The translations under genes and the position numbers were made by a program. Shown piece by piece: positions 42,338 to 50,603 of a DNA stretch of 64,000 nucleotides. Below the pieces are notes generated by a model that was not told the origin of the DNA, ran no database searches, and worked only from the letters and a program-made list of their open reading frames with translations. The stretch is taken from positions 20,024 through 84,023 of the forward strand of contig CAVRFM010000004.1 of assembly GCA_963720375.1 (NCBI GenBank). The letters are read 5' to 3'. Each line of letters starts with the position of its first letter. The first letter of the stretch is position 1. The stretch comes from JAPLHP01 sp963720375 (GTDB taxonomy: Bacteria > Chloroflexota > Dehalococcoidia > UBA2247 > RBG-13-53-26).

Positions 42338-42365
42338 ACAGGGCAGGGTGATCACCCTGCCCTGT
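42338..42365 (+). terminator. Strong palindromic terminator
   Basis: A perfect 28-bp inverted repeat (ACAGGGCAGGGTGA and its complement) followed by TTT, 35 bp after the enoyl-CoA hydratase stop. It also faces the convergent HIT gene. Confidence 0.75.
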
Positions 42366-42472
42366 TTGCATTGTCAGCGGGTCGACGGAAACGGCTAACC
42401 TGGTTTGAGCGAATTCTGGGGAACTGTAAGCGTGAGGAAGGTGCGGCTATGGATTGTTGGGGCTGATGTTCT

Positions 42473-42946
42473 CTAGAGAAGCCCCTTCAGCTTGGCGTAG
42501 GTGGACGTCAGGCCTTCCGGCAACACTCTGGTGTCAGCCACCACGGGCATAAAGTTGGTATCACCAGTCCACCGGGGAACTATGTGGGTATGAGTGTGGT
42601 CGCTGATACCTGCCCCGGCTGATTTGCCGATATTGACGCCTATGTTGAAACCCGCAGGGTCAAAGACGCTGCGCAGTGCCCTGGTGCTTCTCCTGACGAT
42701 ATCGATGTGTTCCCACAGCTCCTCATCGTCCATATCTTCCAGGCTGGCAATGTGGCGGTATGGGGCTACCATCAGGTGCCCTGGGTTATAGGGGAATCGA
42801 TTCAGAATGACGAAGTTCTTCTTGCCCCGGTAGAGGATAAAGTTACACTCATCGTCCTGCTCTGCCGGCTTCCTGCAAAGGATGCAATAGTCCGGCTTCT
42901 CGGTGAGGATAAACTCCATCCGCCAGGGTGCCCACATACGTTCCAC
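42473..42946 (-). CDS. HIT-family nucleotide hydrolase/phosphorylase
   Basis: A 157-aa histidine-triad protein. The catalytic triad is in HTHTHIVPRW near residue 117. NRFPYNPGHLMVAPYRH is the usual upstream block. An N-terminal CILCRKP pair with a later Cys gives a zinc knuckle seen in the Ap4A-phosphorylase-like branch. Likely activity is hydrolysis or phosphorolysis of dinucleoside polyphosphates or AMP conjugates. It diverges from the small Cys protein at 43074. Confidence 0.9.
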   Translation of the reverse strand: MERMWAPWRMEFILTEKPDYCILCRKPAEQDDECNFILYRGKKNFVILNRFPYNPGHLMVAPYRHIASLEDMDDEELWEHIDIVRRSTRALRSVFDPAGFNIGVNIGKSAGAGISDHTHTHIVPRWTGDTNFMPVVADTRVLPEGLTSTYAKLKGLL

Positions 42947-43073
42947 GTTGTCCTCCTGCCGTAATTTTAGTCTGATAATCGGTCGATAGTCAAAGGGGAT
43001 GGAGATTTGATTTCGAATAGGCGAGTGCCTACAATAAAATCAGCTGGGTGATTTTGCACCACAATCCAAGTAT

Positions 43074-43253
43074 ATGACCAACAAAGCTGAGCAGCAACCA
43101 GGCTTGCTGGATAGAGTTAAGCTGCGCATTAGAAAGGCGCTGGGGATGAATGCCATTCTGTGTGACAACTGCAAATGGGACTGGCGCGGCGCCTGCCATC
43201 ATCCGGAGCGCCCCAATGCCACCTGGTGCCCTGATTACGAGAAGCGTGGGTAG
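43074..43253 (+). CDS. Small four-Cys protein (59 aa)
   Basis: ATG 43074 to TAG 43251-43253 encodes 59 residues. The N-terminal half is a charged helix. The C-terminal half is LCDNCKWDWRGACHHPERPN then ATWCPDYEKRG, giving C-x2-C-x7-C and a fourth Cys about 12 residues on, with two adjacent His. This looks like a small zinc or Fe-S binding domain. The ribosome site is weak. It precedes the thiolase gene by 31 bp in the same direction. Function unknown. Confidence 0.6.
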   Translation: MTNKAEQQPGLLDRVKLRIRKALGMNAILCDNCKWDWRGACHHPERPNATWCPDYEKRG

Positions 43254-43284
43254 ATAAGTCTTGTCCCAATGAGGAGGAATAACT

Positions 43285-44616
43285 ATGGATTCTAGGCAGC
43301 CCGTGATAGTCAGTGGAGTAAGAACAGCTATCGGATCTTTCGGGGGTGCTCTGAAGGATGTGACGGCTATTGATCTGGGCAGGATAGTCATCAGGGAAGT
43401 ATTGAGGAAGGCAGGCGTAAGGCCGGTGGCCCCCGGAGATGCGAAGGAGATCAGGCCGGGCATTTCAAGGGATATTGAAAAGAGTGAGATAGAGGCCAAG
43501 TACATGGACTGGGACCAGAGCCTGCGGCCGGTGTATATAGATGAGGTCATCATGGGCAATGTTCTGCAGGGAGCTCTGGGCCAGAATACAGGCAGGCAGG
43601 CCAGCATCAGGGCAGGAATGCCTCAGGAGACAAATGTCTTCACCATCAACAAGGTATGCGCTTCGGGCATCAAGGCGGTGGCTCTGGCGGCACAGGCCAT
43701 AAGGGCCGGGGATGCCGATGCCATCCTGGCCGGAGGCATGGAGAGCATGTCTAATGCTGCCTATGCGCTGCCCAAGGCGCGCTGGGGATACCGCATGGAT
43801 ATCAGTGGTAAGGCAGAAGCGCTTGACATGATGGTTTTCGACGGCCTTTGGGAGATACTCTATGACTACCATATGGGGGTTACCGCGGAGAACATTGCCA
43901 GGGATTACAACATATCCAGGAAGGAACAGGACGAATTGGGCGCGGAGAGCCACCACCGGGCCATGAAGGCCATCAATGACGGCACTTTCAAAGAAGAGAT
44001 CGTGCCGGTGCCGATTCCCCAGAAGAAAGGTCCGCCGCTGGCGTTTGATAGGGATGAAAGACCGATGGATACTGATGTAGAGAAGATGGGCAAGCTGGCG
44101 CCGGCCTTTGTGAAGGGTGGAACGGTGACTGCAGGGAATGCTTCGGGGATCAATGACGGGGCGGCGGCTCTGCTGATAACGTCGAGGGAATACGCCGAGA
44201 AAAACGGATTGAAGATCAGGGCGTCCGTCAAGGGTTATGCTTCCGGCGGTGTGGACCCCAAATATATGGGCCTTGGCCCGATACCTGCTACGCGTAAGCT
44301 CTTCAAAAAGACGGGCTATACCCTGAAGGATATCGACCTCATTGAGCTCAATGAGGCTTTTGCCTCCCAGACCATTGCCTGCATGAAGGAACTGGGCATT
44401 CCGCGGTATGGTGAAAGCAAGCAGTCCTGCGAGCCGGGCTGTGAGAAGGTCAATCCTCATGGCTCAGGGATATCGCTGGGGCATCCGCTGGGTTGCACCG
44501 GCGCCCGCATACTCGTAACGCTGCTTTACGAGATGGAGAGAAGGAACGCCCGTCGTGGCCTGGCCAACCTGTGTATTGGTGGTGGGCAGGGGATGGCCAT
44601 GATAATCGAGCGGTAG
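43285..44616 (+). CDS. Acetyl-CoA acetyltransferase (thiolase)
   Basis: A 443-aa thiolase. The nucleophile is Cys 125 (KVCASGIKAV). LNEAFASQT, NPHGSGISLGHPLGCTGAR and CIGGGQGMAMI carry the remaining catalytic residues. It condenses or cleaves acyl-CoA units (acetoacetyl-CoA synthesis or beta-oxidation). An insert of about 35 residues near 46-82 lengthens it beyond typical 390-aa enzymes. ATG 43285 follows GAGGAGGAAT. It belongs with the enoyl-CoA hydratase and SCP2 genes in a lipid-related neighbourhood. Confidence 0.93.
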   Translation: MDSRQPVIVSGVRTAIGSFGGALKDVTAIDLGRIVIREVLRKAGVRPVAPGDAKEIRPGISRDIEKSEIEAKYMDWDQSLRPVYIDEVIMGNVLQGALGQNTGRQASIRAGMPQETNVFTINKVCASGIKAVALAAQAIRAGDADAILAGGMESMSNAAYALPKARWGYRMDISGKAEALDMMVFDGLWEILYDYHMGVTAENIARDYNISRKEQDELGAESHHRAMKAINDGTFKEEIVPVPIPQKKGPPLAFDRDERPMDTDVEKMGKLAPAFVKGGTVTAGNASGINDGAAALLITSREYAEKNGLKIRASVKGYASGGVDPKYMGLGPIPATRKLFKKTGYTLKDIDLIELNEAFASQTIACMKELGIPRYGESKQSCEPGCEKVNPHGSGISLGHPLGCTGARILVTLLYEMERRNARRGLANLCIGGGQGMAMIIER

Positions 44617-44658
44617 GGCTGTTGATCGGTTTTCGGGGGAACATCACCCTCACCCCAG

Positions 44659-44682
44659 CCCTCTCCCGTCAAAGGGAGAGGG
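44659..44682 (+). terminator. Hairpin CCCTCTCCC-N6-GGGAGAGGG
   Basis: Nine perfect base pairs with a six-base loop, 43 bp after the thiolase stop, followed by AATT rather than a T-run. It could terminate the thiolase transcript; sequences of this kind are also common dispersed repeats. Confidence 0.5.
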
Positions 44683-44700
44683 AATTGCAGATATCCCCAC

Positions 44701-44728
44701 CTGGATTCCCACTTGCGTGGGAATGACA
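44701..44728 (+). repeat. 28-bp palindromic repeat, copy 3
   Basis: Identical over 28 bp to the reverse complement of 21493-21520. Stem ATTCCCAC-TTGC-GTGGGAAT. Confidence 0.8.
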
Positions 44729-44931
44729 TTGACGCGAAGTACCCCACGGATTATAAGGTACGTCAGATGTCATTGATGGCTATTAATGGTTTGTACTATA
44801 ATGCGCTGTGGCAACGGATGGTTGCAGTCAATGGGGGACAGGGTGGAACCCGCTTACGGCTTTCTCGGATGGGGTAGTCCGGGGCCGGATGGCTGCTAGC
44901 CGAAGGATCACCTTAAAGAAGGAGGGGAGAG

Positions 44932-45342
44932 ATGGCTGAGTTCTTGTCTGACGAATGGTTTGCCAAAGTGGACGAACTTACCAAGGCCGCCGGCGATCTC
45001 CAGATGCCCAAGGCTATGACGGAGGTGACCGTCAACCTGAAGGTAGAGACGTCGAAGGGCGAAGTGCAGATGTGCATGAACCACGGCATCATTCAGAAGG
45101 GCTTCGTTTCCGGTGCCGATGTCGACATGTCCATGCCTGCCGAGTATGCGTACAAGATCCTGGTTCAAAATGACTGGTCCGTTGGCATGCGCGGGTACAT
45201 CAAGCGGAAGATCAAGCTCTCGGGCAACATGAAGAAGATGATCCCGCTGCAGGTGTACAAGCCCAGCCAGCCCACCGTTGCTCTGACCAAGAAGATCGCC
45301 GGCATCACGGATTTCAAGGATTTCAAAGACTTCAAGGCCTAG
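44932..45342 (+). CDS. SCP2 sterol-binding domain protein
   Basis: A 136-aa stand-alone SCP2-like protein with a hydrophobic lipid-binding tunnel fold. Typical segments are NLKVETSKGEVQMCMNHG, GADVDMSMPAEYAYKIL and RKIKLSGNMKKMIPLQVY. SCP2 proteins carry sterols, fatty acyl-CoA or related lipids. AAGGAGGGGAG precedes the ATG. The Fe-S flavoenzyme gene begins 35 bp later, suggesting that a lipid substrate is presented to it. Confidence 0.88.
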   Translation: MAEFLSDEWFAKVDELTKAAGDLQMPKAMTEVTVNLKVETSKGEVQMCMNHGIIQKGFVSGADVDMSMPAEYAYKILVQNDWSVGMRGYIKRKIKLSGNMKKMIPLQVYKPSQPTVALTKKIAGITDFKDFKDFKA

Positions 45343-45377
45343 ACTCTCTGACGGCGAGACACAAGGGGGTAACATAC

Positions 45378-47459
45378 ATGCCGAAACTGAGCAAGTTGAT
45401 GTCGCCGTGGAAGCTCGGCACTCTCGAGATAAAGAACCGCCTCGTCATGTCGCCCATGACGCTGGTGTGGGCTAATCCCGATGAGACGCCGTCCGATCGC
45501 CAGATTTCATACTGGGCCGAGCGCGCCAAGTGCGGAGTCGGCCTGATTATCACCGAGATGAACTCGGTCGATGTGCTGCACAGGTATCAGCCGCTCTCGG
45601 TCGGCCTGCACAGCGATTCCCAGATAGAGAACCACAAGCGCCTTACGGATGCCGTTCATAAGTACGGCGCCAGGATAATCCCGCAGCTCACCCACCCCGG
45701 GCCGGAGTCGCTGGCCCCGTTCTTCGAGAACATGCCGGCCATCGGCCCTTCGGTCAATCGCTCCGAGTCCACGTCGCAGGTTTGCCGAGAACTGGCGGAG
45801 GAGGAACTGCCGGCGCTGGTCGAGATGTTCGCCCAGGCGGCGCGCCGGGCACGCGAGGCCGGCTACGATGGCATAGAGCTTCATATAGCTCATAACTACT
45901 GTTTGCTGGGTTCATTCCTTTCCCCGTTGCGCAACAAGCGCGAGGAAGGGCAATACCTCGGGCATACCGTCGAAGGGCGGGTAAAGCTGTCGCTCGATAC
46001 CATCAAGCGCATCAGGGAAGTGGTCGGCAGGGACTTCCCCATGACCGTGCGCATCTCCGGCGACGAGACCGTCGGCGGGGCTAACGGCCGCGACGTCACC
46101 GACACCCAGCGCATCGCCCCCATACTGGAGGCGGCGGGCGTTGACTGCTTCCACGTCTCCGGCGGCGTCATAACGTCACTGGTCGACCAGATCATCGCCG
46201 GCGCCAACTACGAGTGCGGCTTCAACGTACCGGCGGCGCATGCCATCAAGGAGGTGGTGAAGGTTCCCGTCATGCCGGTGGGCTGCATCCACGATCCGGT
46301 GATGGCAGAGGGGTTCCTGCAAAGGGACTGGTGCGATGCCATCGTCATGGGCCGCCCCCTCCTCGCCGATCCCGAATTGACCAGGAAGATCATGGAGGAC
46401 AGGCTGGAGGATATCCGCCACTGTGTGCGGTGCCTGACATGTGTGGACTCTCTGATGAAGCTTGAAGACGTCCACTGTGCCGTCAACGGCCGCATGGGGA
46501 AGGAAGAAGTGTATCCGCTCGAAGGCAAGGCTGTTACCCCGAAGAAGGTCATGATTGCCGGTGCCGGCCCTGGCGGTATGGAGGCAGCCCGGGTGGCAGC
46601 CCTGCGTGGTCACGATGTCACGCTCTATGACAAGCACCACCGCCTGGGAGGTGCTCTGGTGACCGCCTGCGCTGTGCATCCGGACAATGAGACCTTCCTG
46701 GAGTACCTGATGACACAGATGAGGAAGCTGCCGGTCAAAGTGAAACTGGGCGTCGGGGTTACCCCCGAGCTGGTCAAACAGGAAAAGCCTGATGTATTCA
46801 TCGATGCTACCGGTGGCAAGGTGGTGGCGCCGAAGATCGAGGGCGACCAACTACCCAACGTAATCACCGGGGCCATGCTGCACAAGTTAATGTACGGAGA
46901 GATGCCGCCCGAGGGCGCCGACAAGGTCCCATGGTCCATCAAACTGGGGATCAGGCTTGGCGGTGGTCTCATGCAGAGGCTGATCACGCCGCAGCGCATC
47001 CGGAGGGTCACCAGATTCTGGACTCCCATGGTTGGCAGCAAGGTGGTGATGGTGGGTGCCGACCTTGCCGCGATAGAGTCGGCGGAGTTCCTGGCCCAGC
47101 GCGGCCGCGAGGTGGCGGTGATCGATGCTTACGAAGAGCTGGCCCCCGAGATAGGCATGAAACGCCGTGCTGAGCACATCGAGCGTATGCGCAAACTCGG
47201 TATCACCATGCACACTGAGTGCGACGTGACAAAGATAACCGCCGAAGGCGTCTGGTTCAGGCCACAGCGTGGTGACACGGAACACATGATCAAGGCCAAC
47301 ACAGTCATCCTGGCCGGTGTGATCGAGCCCAAGGCCGAGCTCTACAATGCCTGCAAAGAGCTGGTGGCTGAGGTGTACACTGTGGGTGACGTTTCAGGGC
47401 TGGGACTGATCGACAAAGCCATTCAGGAGGCCAACGCCGTAGTCTATGGCTTGGGTTGA
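45378..47459 (+). CDS. NADH:flavin oxidoreductase / 2,4-dienoyl-CoA reductase-like Fe-S flavoenzyme
   Basis: A 693-aa protein. Residues 1-340 form an Old Yellow Enzyme-type FMN barrel (LVMSPMTLVWA, QLTHPGP, HIAHNYCLLGSFLSP). A [4Fe-4S] region follows (CVRCLTCVDSL with Cys in VHCAVNGRMG). The C-terminal half holds FAD and NAD(P) folds (IAGAGPGGMEAARVAALRG, VVMVGADLAAIESAEFL, YTVGDVSGLGL). This is the 2,4-dienoyl-CoA reductase / trimethylamine dehydrogenase architecture. With SCP2 upstream it may reduce an unsaturated lipid or sterol-like acyl group. Length fits the family. Confidence 0.92.
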   Translation: MPKLSKLMSPWKLGTLEIKNRLVMSPMTLVWANPDETPSDRQISYWAERAKCGVGLIITEMNSVDVLHRYQPLSVGLHSDSQIENHKRLTDAVHKYGARIIPQLTHPGPESLAPFFENMPAIGPSVNRSESTSQVCRELAEEELPALVEMFAQAARRAREAGYDGIELHIAHNYCLLGSFLSPLRNKREEGQYLGHTVEGRVKLSLDTIKRIREVVGRDFPMTVRISGDETVGGANGRDVTDTQRIAPILEAAGVDCFHVSGGVITSLVDQIIAGANYECGFNVPAAHAIKEVVKVPVMPVGCIHDPVMAEGFLQRDWCDAIVMGRPLLADPELTRKIMEDRLEDIRHCVRCLTCVDSLMKLEDVHCAVNGRMGKEEVYPLEGKAVTPKKVMIAGAGPGGMEAARVAALRGHDVTLYDKHHRLGGALVTACAVHPDNETFLEYLMTQMRKLPVKVKLGVGVTPELVKQEKPDVFIDATGGKVVAPKIEGDQLPNVITGAMLHKLMYGEMPPEGADKVPWSIKLGIRLGGGLMQRLITPQRIRRVTRFWTPMVGSKVVMVGADLAAIESAEFLAQRGREVAVIDAYEELAPEIGMKRRAEHIERMRKLGITMHTECDVTKITAEGVWFRPQRGDTEHMIKANTVILAGVIEPKAELYNACKELVAEVYTVGDVSGLGLIDKAIQEANAVVYGLG

Positions 47460-47614
47460 CATGTTTTGTGCATGTTGAGACATAGAGGGGCGCTAGCTGT
47501 GGGCTTCGCGTAGTTTCGGGTGAGCAGTTTCAGTCACCACTCATAGGCGGTGGTAACGGAGATGGTACGTTTCCGGGGGGTTAGCCTTCCTGGGTCACTC
47601 ACCAGTGGACAAAT

Positions 47615-47649
47615 ATCGGGATGTCTCCCATTCCATGCGTACGCATCAA
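47615..47649 (+). repeat. Repeat R2, copy 1
   Basis: Core GGGATGTCTCCCATTCCATG then CGTACGCATCAA. It is in the same orientation as copies at 53367, 54038 and 58038. Confidence 0.75.
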
Positions 47650-47714
47650 GATCTGAGACTGCAAAAACACATGTAAGCTCCCAGAAATCATGCTCAGCGC
47701 TCAGCTGACGAATA

Positions 47715-47777
47715 TAGCCAGCCCAGAGCATTTACTTCCCAAGCAGGGAGTGGCGAGTTCGAATCTCGTCACCCGCA
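47715..47777 (+). pseudogene. tRNA-Gly(CCC) remnant, 3' part
   Basis: The sequence from the anticodon loop (CTTCCCAAG, anticodon CCC) through the T arm (GCGAG-TTCGAAT-CTCGT) and the acceptor 3' strand CACCCGC plus discriminator A is tRNA-like. The D arm is shortened, the anticodon stem has mismatches, and the 5' acceptor strand GCGGGTG is missing at the expected distance. No CCA is encoded. It cannot be a working tRNA. A surviving 3' tRNA half is the usual trace of an integrative-element attachment site. Confidence 0.6.
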
Positions 47778-47895
47778 CAGACTACTCTTGAGTTCGTGAA
47801 CGCTGCAATGCCGAGCGTTTGCCTATGTCCAAGCTGAGGTTGAGGTGCTACACTTAGTGGGGGCAGCAAGAATATATGGGATGGGTTGATACACT

Positions 47896-48807
47896 TTGAT
47901 CGACGCTCAGAATCTTACTAAGAAGTTTGATGAGGTCACCGCGGTAGAGGGACTAACCTTCCATATCGATGAAGGAGAGGTTTTCGGTTTCCTCGGGCCT
48001 AATGGTGCGGGAAAGACCACCACAGTTAGAATGCTTTGCTGCCTCATATCAAAGACTGGTGGAGAAGCCAGGATAGCAGATTATGAAGTGGGTAACACCA
48101 CCGATTCGTTGAAGATCAGGAAGATGATCGGGTTGGTTCCCGATAATGTGGGCCTCTATGACAAACTAAGCGTCTACGAGAACCTCGACTTCTACGCCAA
48201 GCTGTACGAATGCGCTGACAAGTTAAGGAAGGGAAATATCGAGCATTTCCTAAAGATGCTGGGGCTATGGGAGAAAAAAGATGTCGCCGCCGGAACGCTA
48301 TCCAAAGGAATGAAACAAAAACTGGCGATCGCGCGCGCCCTTATTCACGAGCCAAAAGTTTTGTTCATGGATGAACCTACGGCCAACCTGGATCCGGAAG
48401 CATCTAAGACAGTCAGGGATTTTATTATCGAGCTTAAGAAGGAAAACAGGACTATTTTTCTCAATACCCACAACCTTGATGAAGCGCAAAGGATATGTGA
48501 CCGAATCGGGATATTGAAGACCAGATTGTTGACCGTAGGCACTCCCGAACAGTTGAAGGAATCTCTCGGGGGAGTCAAGACTGAAATCCAGCTTGCCCAG
48601 GTTAACGAAGCTATTGTCAGCGCAGTCAAGAAGGTGACAACACACAAGGTCGAGATATCAGACAACAAATTGATTATAGACGTGGGTAATGTCGACACAG
48701 CTAATCCTGCTATTATTGAAGCCATCGTCTCTGCCGGTGGCCGCATAAAGTTGGTCACTGAGCTCAGCCCAACATTAGAGGATGTCTACCTAAAAACAGT
48801 GAAGTAG
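47896..48807 (+). CDS. ABC-2 type transporter ATPase
   Basis: A 303-aa ATPase. Walker A GPNGAGKTT, signature LSKGMKQKLAIARAL, Walker B VLFMDEPTANLD and a switch His in LNTHNLDEA are intact. A C-terminal extension of about 80 residues is typical of the CcmA/DrrA exporter group. The start is TTG 47896 with GATGGG upstream. It forms an exporter with the permease gene that begins 5 bp later. Substrate unknown; drugs, peptides or lipids are usual. Confidence 0.9.
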   Translation: MIDAQNLTKKFDEVTAVEGLTFHIDEGEVFGFLGPNGAGKTTTVRMLCCLISKTGGEARIADYEVGNTTDSLKIRKMIGLVPDNVGLYDKLSVYENLDFYAKLYECADKLRKGNIEHFLKMLGLWEKKDVAAGTLSKGMKQKLAIARALIHEPKVLFMDEPTANLDPEASKTVRDFIIELKKENRTIFLNTHNLDEAQRICDRIGILKTRLLTVGTPEQLKESLGGVKTEIQLAQVNEAIVSAVKKVTTHKVEISDNKLIIDVGNVDTANPAIIEAIVSAGGRIKLVTELSPTLEDVYLKTVK

Positions 48808-48812
48808 ATAAA

Positions 48813-49549
48813 ATGAGACTCTCAAAAGCGTGGATCATTGCCGCCAAAGACCTCCGGATATTCAGGAGAAACAAGACCGTCCTGCGTTCGGTTATCCTCT
48901 TCCCGCTTATTGTTTGCATTGGTCTTCCGCTGGTGGTTCATTTTGCCGGATACAAACATGGGGGCATTCCGCCTTCTGTCTTGCCGACATTATTAAATGC
49001 ATTCTCATTCTTCTTTGTCTGCGTGGCAGCATATCTGCCCACGGCCATAGCTTCTTACAGCTTGGTGGGCGAAAAGGTCGAGAAGAGCCTAGAGCCGCTT
49101 TTGGCAACGCCCATAACGGATGGTGAGCTTCTTCTGGGCAAAAGCATTGCGGCCTTCTTGCCGCCCATAGTGGCAATCTATATTGGCGCCGCAGTCTTTA
49201 TGGCGCTTATAGATCACTTCACTCACCAGACGTTGGGCTATTACTATTTCCCGAATTGGACCATGGGCATAATACTCTTAGTGGTCGCACCACTGGCGGC
49301 CATTCTTTCCGTCCAGGCGAGTGTCATCATATCGGCCAGAGCAAGCGACGTGCGTGCTGCCCAGCTTTTGGGGGACTCATAGTGCTCCCGTTTGGCGCAA
49401 TTTACGTTGCGAGCGAGATAGGCTCAGTATCTCTTAACGCGAACAACCTTTTAATCATTTCTGCCGTTATCCTCTTGGTTGATGTGATTCTCTTCTTTAT
49501 CAGCACAAAGACTTTCCGAAGGGAAGAGATACTCACGAAGTGGCGGTGA
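48813..49549 (+). pseudogene. ABC-2 type permease, frameshifted
   Basis: An ABC-2 permease with about six membrane helices and the motif EKVEKSLEPLLATPITDGEL that marks this family. The first frame stops at 49382 just after AQLLG. The coding sequence continues in the next frame (GLIVLPFGAIYVASEIGS) to 49549. One added G in the run of five at 49370-49374 restores a 246-aa protein. The partner ATPase upstream is intact, so a sequencing or assembly error is a fair alternative to true decay. Confidence 0.82.
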
Positions 49550-49658
49550 TCCCTCAGCCTACCGCAAATGTAGCTACATCTACAACGGAATATTGATCCA
49601 GATATCAGACTGAAACATATGCATGAAAGGGCAAACATCCCTAAAATGAGGTGAAGCA

Positions 49659-50603
49659 GTGGAATATGCAATTCGAACGGAGAACCTAGCCAAGACGTAC
49701 GGCAAGACCTTCAAAGCTCTGGACGGGGTCTCTCTACAGATAAAGAGGGGCCAAGTGGTCGGATACGTCGGCCCAAACGGTGCCGGAAAGACCACCACTA
49801 TCAAGATACTGACCAGCCTGATGAGGCCCAGTTCGGGACATGCTTACGTGAATGACGTAGATGTAGCAGCAAGGCCAACGGATGCTCTCCGCACTGTCGG
49901 GGCACTGATCGAAGTACCCGGAGTATACGACTACTTGACCCCTCACGAGATGCTGACCTACTTCGGCCGGGTCTACGGGATGCCCCGCGACTTGATAGAC
50001 CACAGAATCAAGGAGACTCTGGAACTGGTCAGATTGCCAGAGTGGGAGCATAAGAAGACAGGGGCCTTCAGCACCGGCATGCTGCGCAGGCTCGCCATTG
50101 CCAAAGCCATCCTGCACAAACCAGACATCTTGATCATGGACGAGCCGGTCCTCGGCTTGGACCCGAAAGGGATCATGGAGGTAAGGGAGCTGCTACGGCA
50201 GTTCCGTAGCGAAGGCATGACCGTTTTTCTGAGTTCACATCTCCTGAGCGAGGTCGCCGAGGTATGCGATTCAGTGATCTTTCTAGACAAGGGAAAAGTT
50301 GTCACATCGGACTCCATAGAGAGCATCGGACAGAGAATGGACCACGGTGTTGTAGCCGTGAGGTTCCTCAGGCCACTGTCTCTGCAGGACACCGAGCGAC
50401 TGAGATCCATCGATCTGATAAAGAGCGTAGATATGAAGAATAGCACGGCACGGCTGCATTACGACGGAAAGCCGGAGTCAAGGGTTCAAATACTGAAACT
50501 ACTCGTGTCTTTGAACCTTGACGTCGAGTCATTTGCCAGCGAAGGCATCGGACTGGAAGACTACTATATCTCTGTCATGAGTGACGAGAAGGGGGTCAAC
50601 TAG
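49659..50603 (+). CDS. ABC-2 type transporter ATPase (second system)
   Basis: A 314-aa ATPase with Walker A GPNGAGKTT, signature FSTGMLRRLAIAKAI, Walker B ILIMDEPVLGLDP and SSHLLSE. It is of the same exporter class as 47896-48807 but not a recent copy. The start is GTG 49659 with GAGGTGA upstream. Its stop touches the start of the permease that follows. The two tandem ABC pairs may be one heteromeric exporter or two independent ones. Confidence 0.9.
   Translation: MEYAIRTENLAKTYGKTFKALDGVSLQIKRGQVVGYVGPNGAGKTTTIKILTSLMRPSSGHAYVNDVDVAARPTDALRTVGALIEVPGVYDYLTPHEMLTYFGRVYGMPRDLIDHRIKETLELVRLPEWEHKKTGAFSTGMLRRLAIAKAILHKPDILIMDEPVLGLDPKGIMEVRELLRQFRSEGMTVFLSSHLLSEVAEVCDSVIFLDKGKVVTSDSIESIGQRMDHGVVAVRFLRPLSLQDTERLRSIDLIKSVDMKNSTARLHYDGKPESRVQILKLLVSLNLDVESFASEGIGLEDYYISVMSDEKGVN

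Larger units (their letters stand above)
44617..44931. other. Intergenic region with hairpins and promoter
   Basis: 315 bp without a gene. A 9-bp-stem hairpin (44659-44682) and a 28-bp palindromic repeat (44701-44728) follow the thiolase. The rest is leader for the SCP2 gene, ending in AAGGAGGGGAG just before its start codon. Confidence 0.6.
47460..47895. other. Intergenic region with repeat R2 and a tRNA fragment
   Basis: 436 bp at the left edge of the accessory segment. It has one R2 repeat (47615-47649), a tRNA-Gly 3' remnant (47715-47777) and a short R1-like piece (47825-47846). A short minus-strand open frame spans R2, but I do not think it is a gene. Confidence 0.6.

Noticed and set aside
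43465..44460. 331-codon open frame antisense to the thiolase
   Set aside because: The plus strand encodes a complete thiolase with all catalytic motifs; the antisense frame is a shadow.
47534..47731. 65-codon minus-strand frame spanning repeat R2
   Set aside because: Its central residues are just the translated repeat, which is not in a conserved coding context in the other copies, and it has no ribosome site.
47715..47777. Functional tRNA-Gly gene
   Set aside because: The 5' acceptor strand is missing at the right distance, the D arm is too short and the anticodon stem is mismatched.
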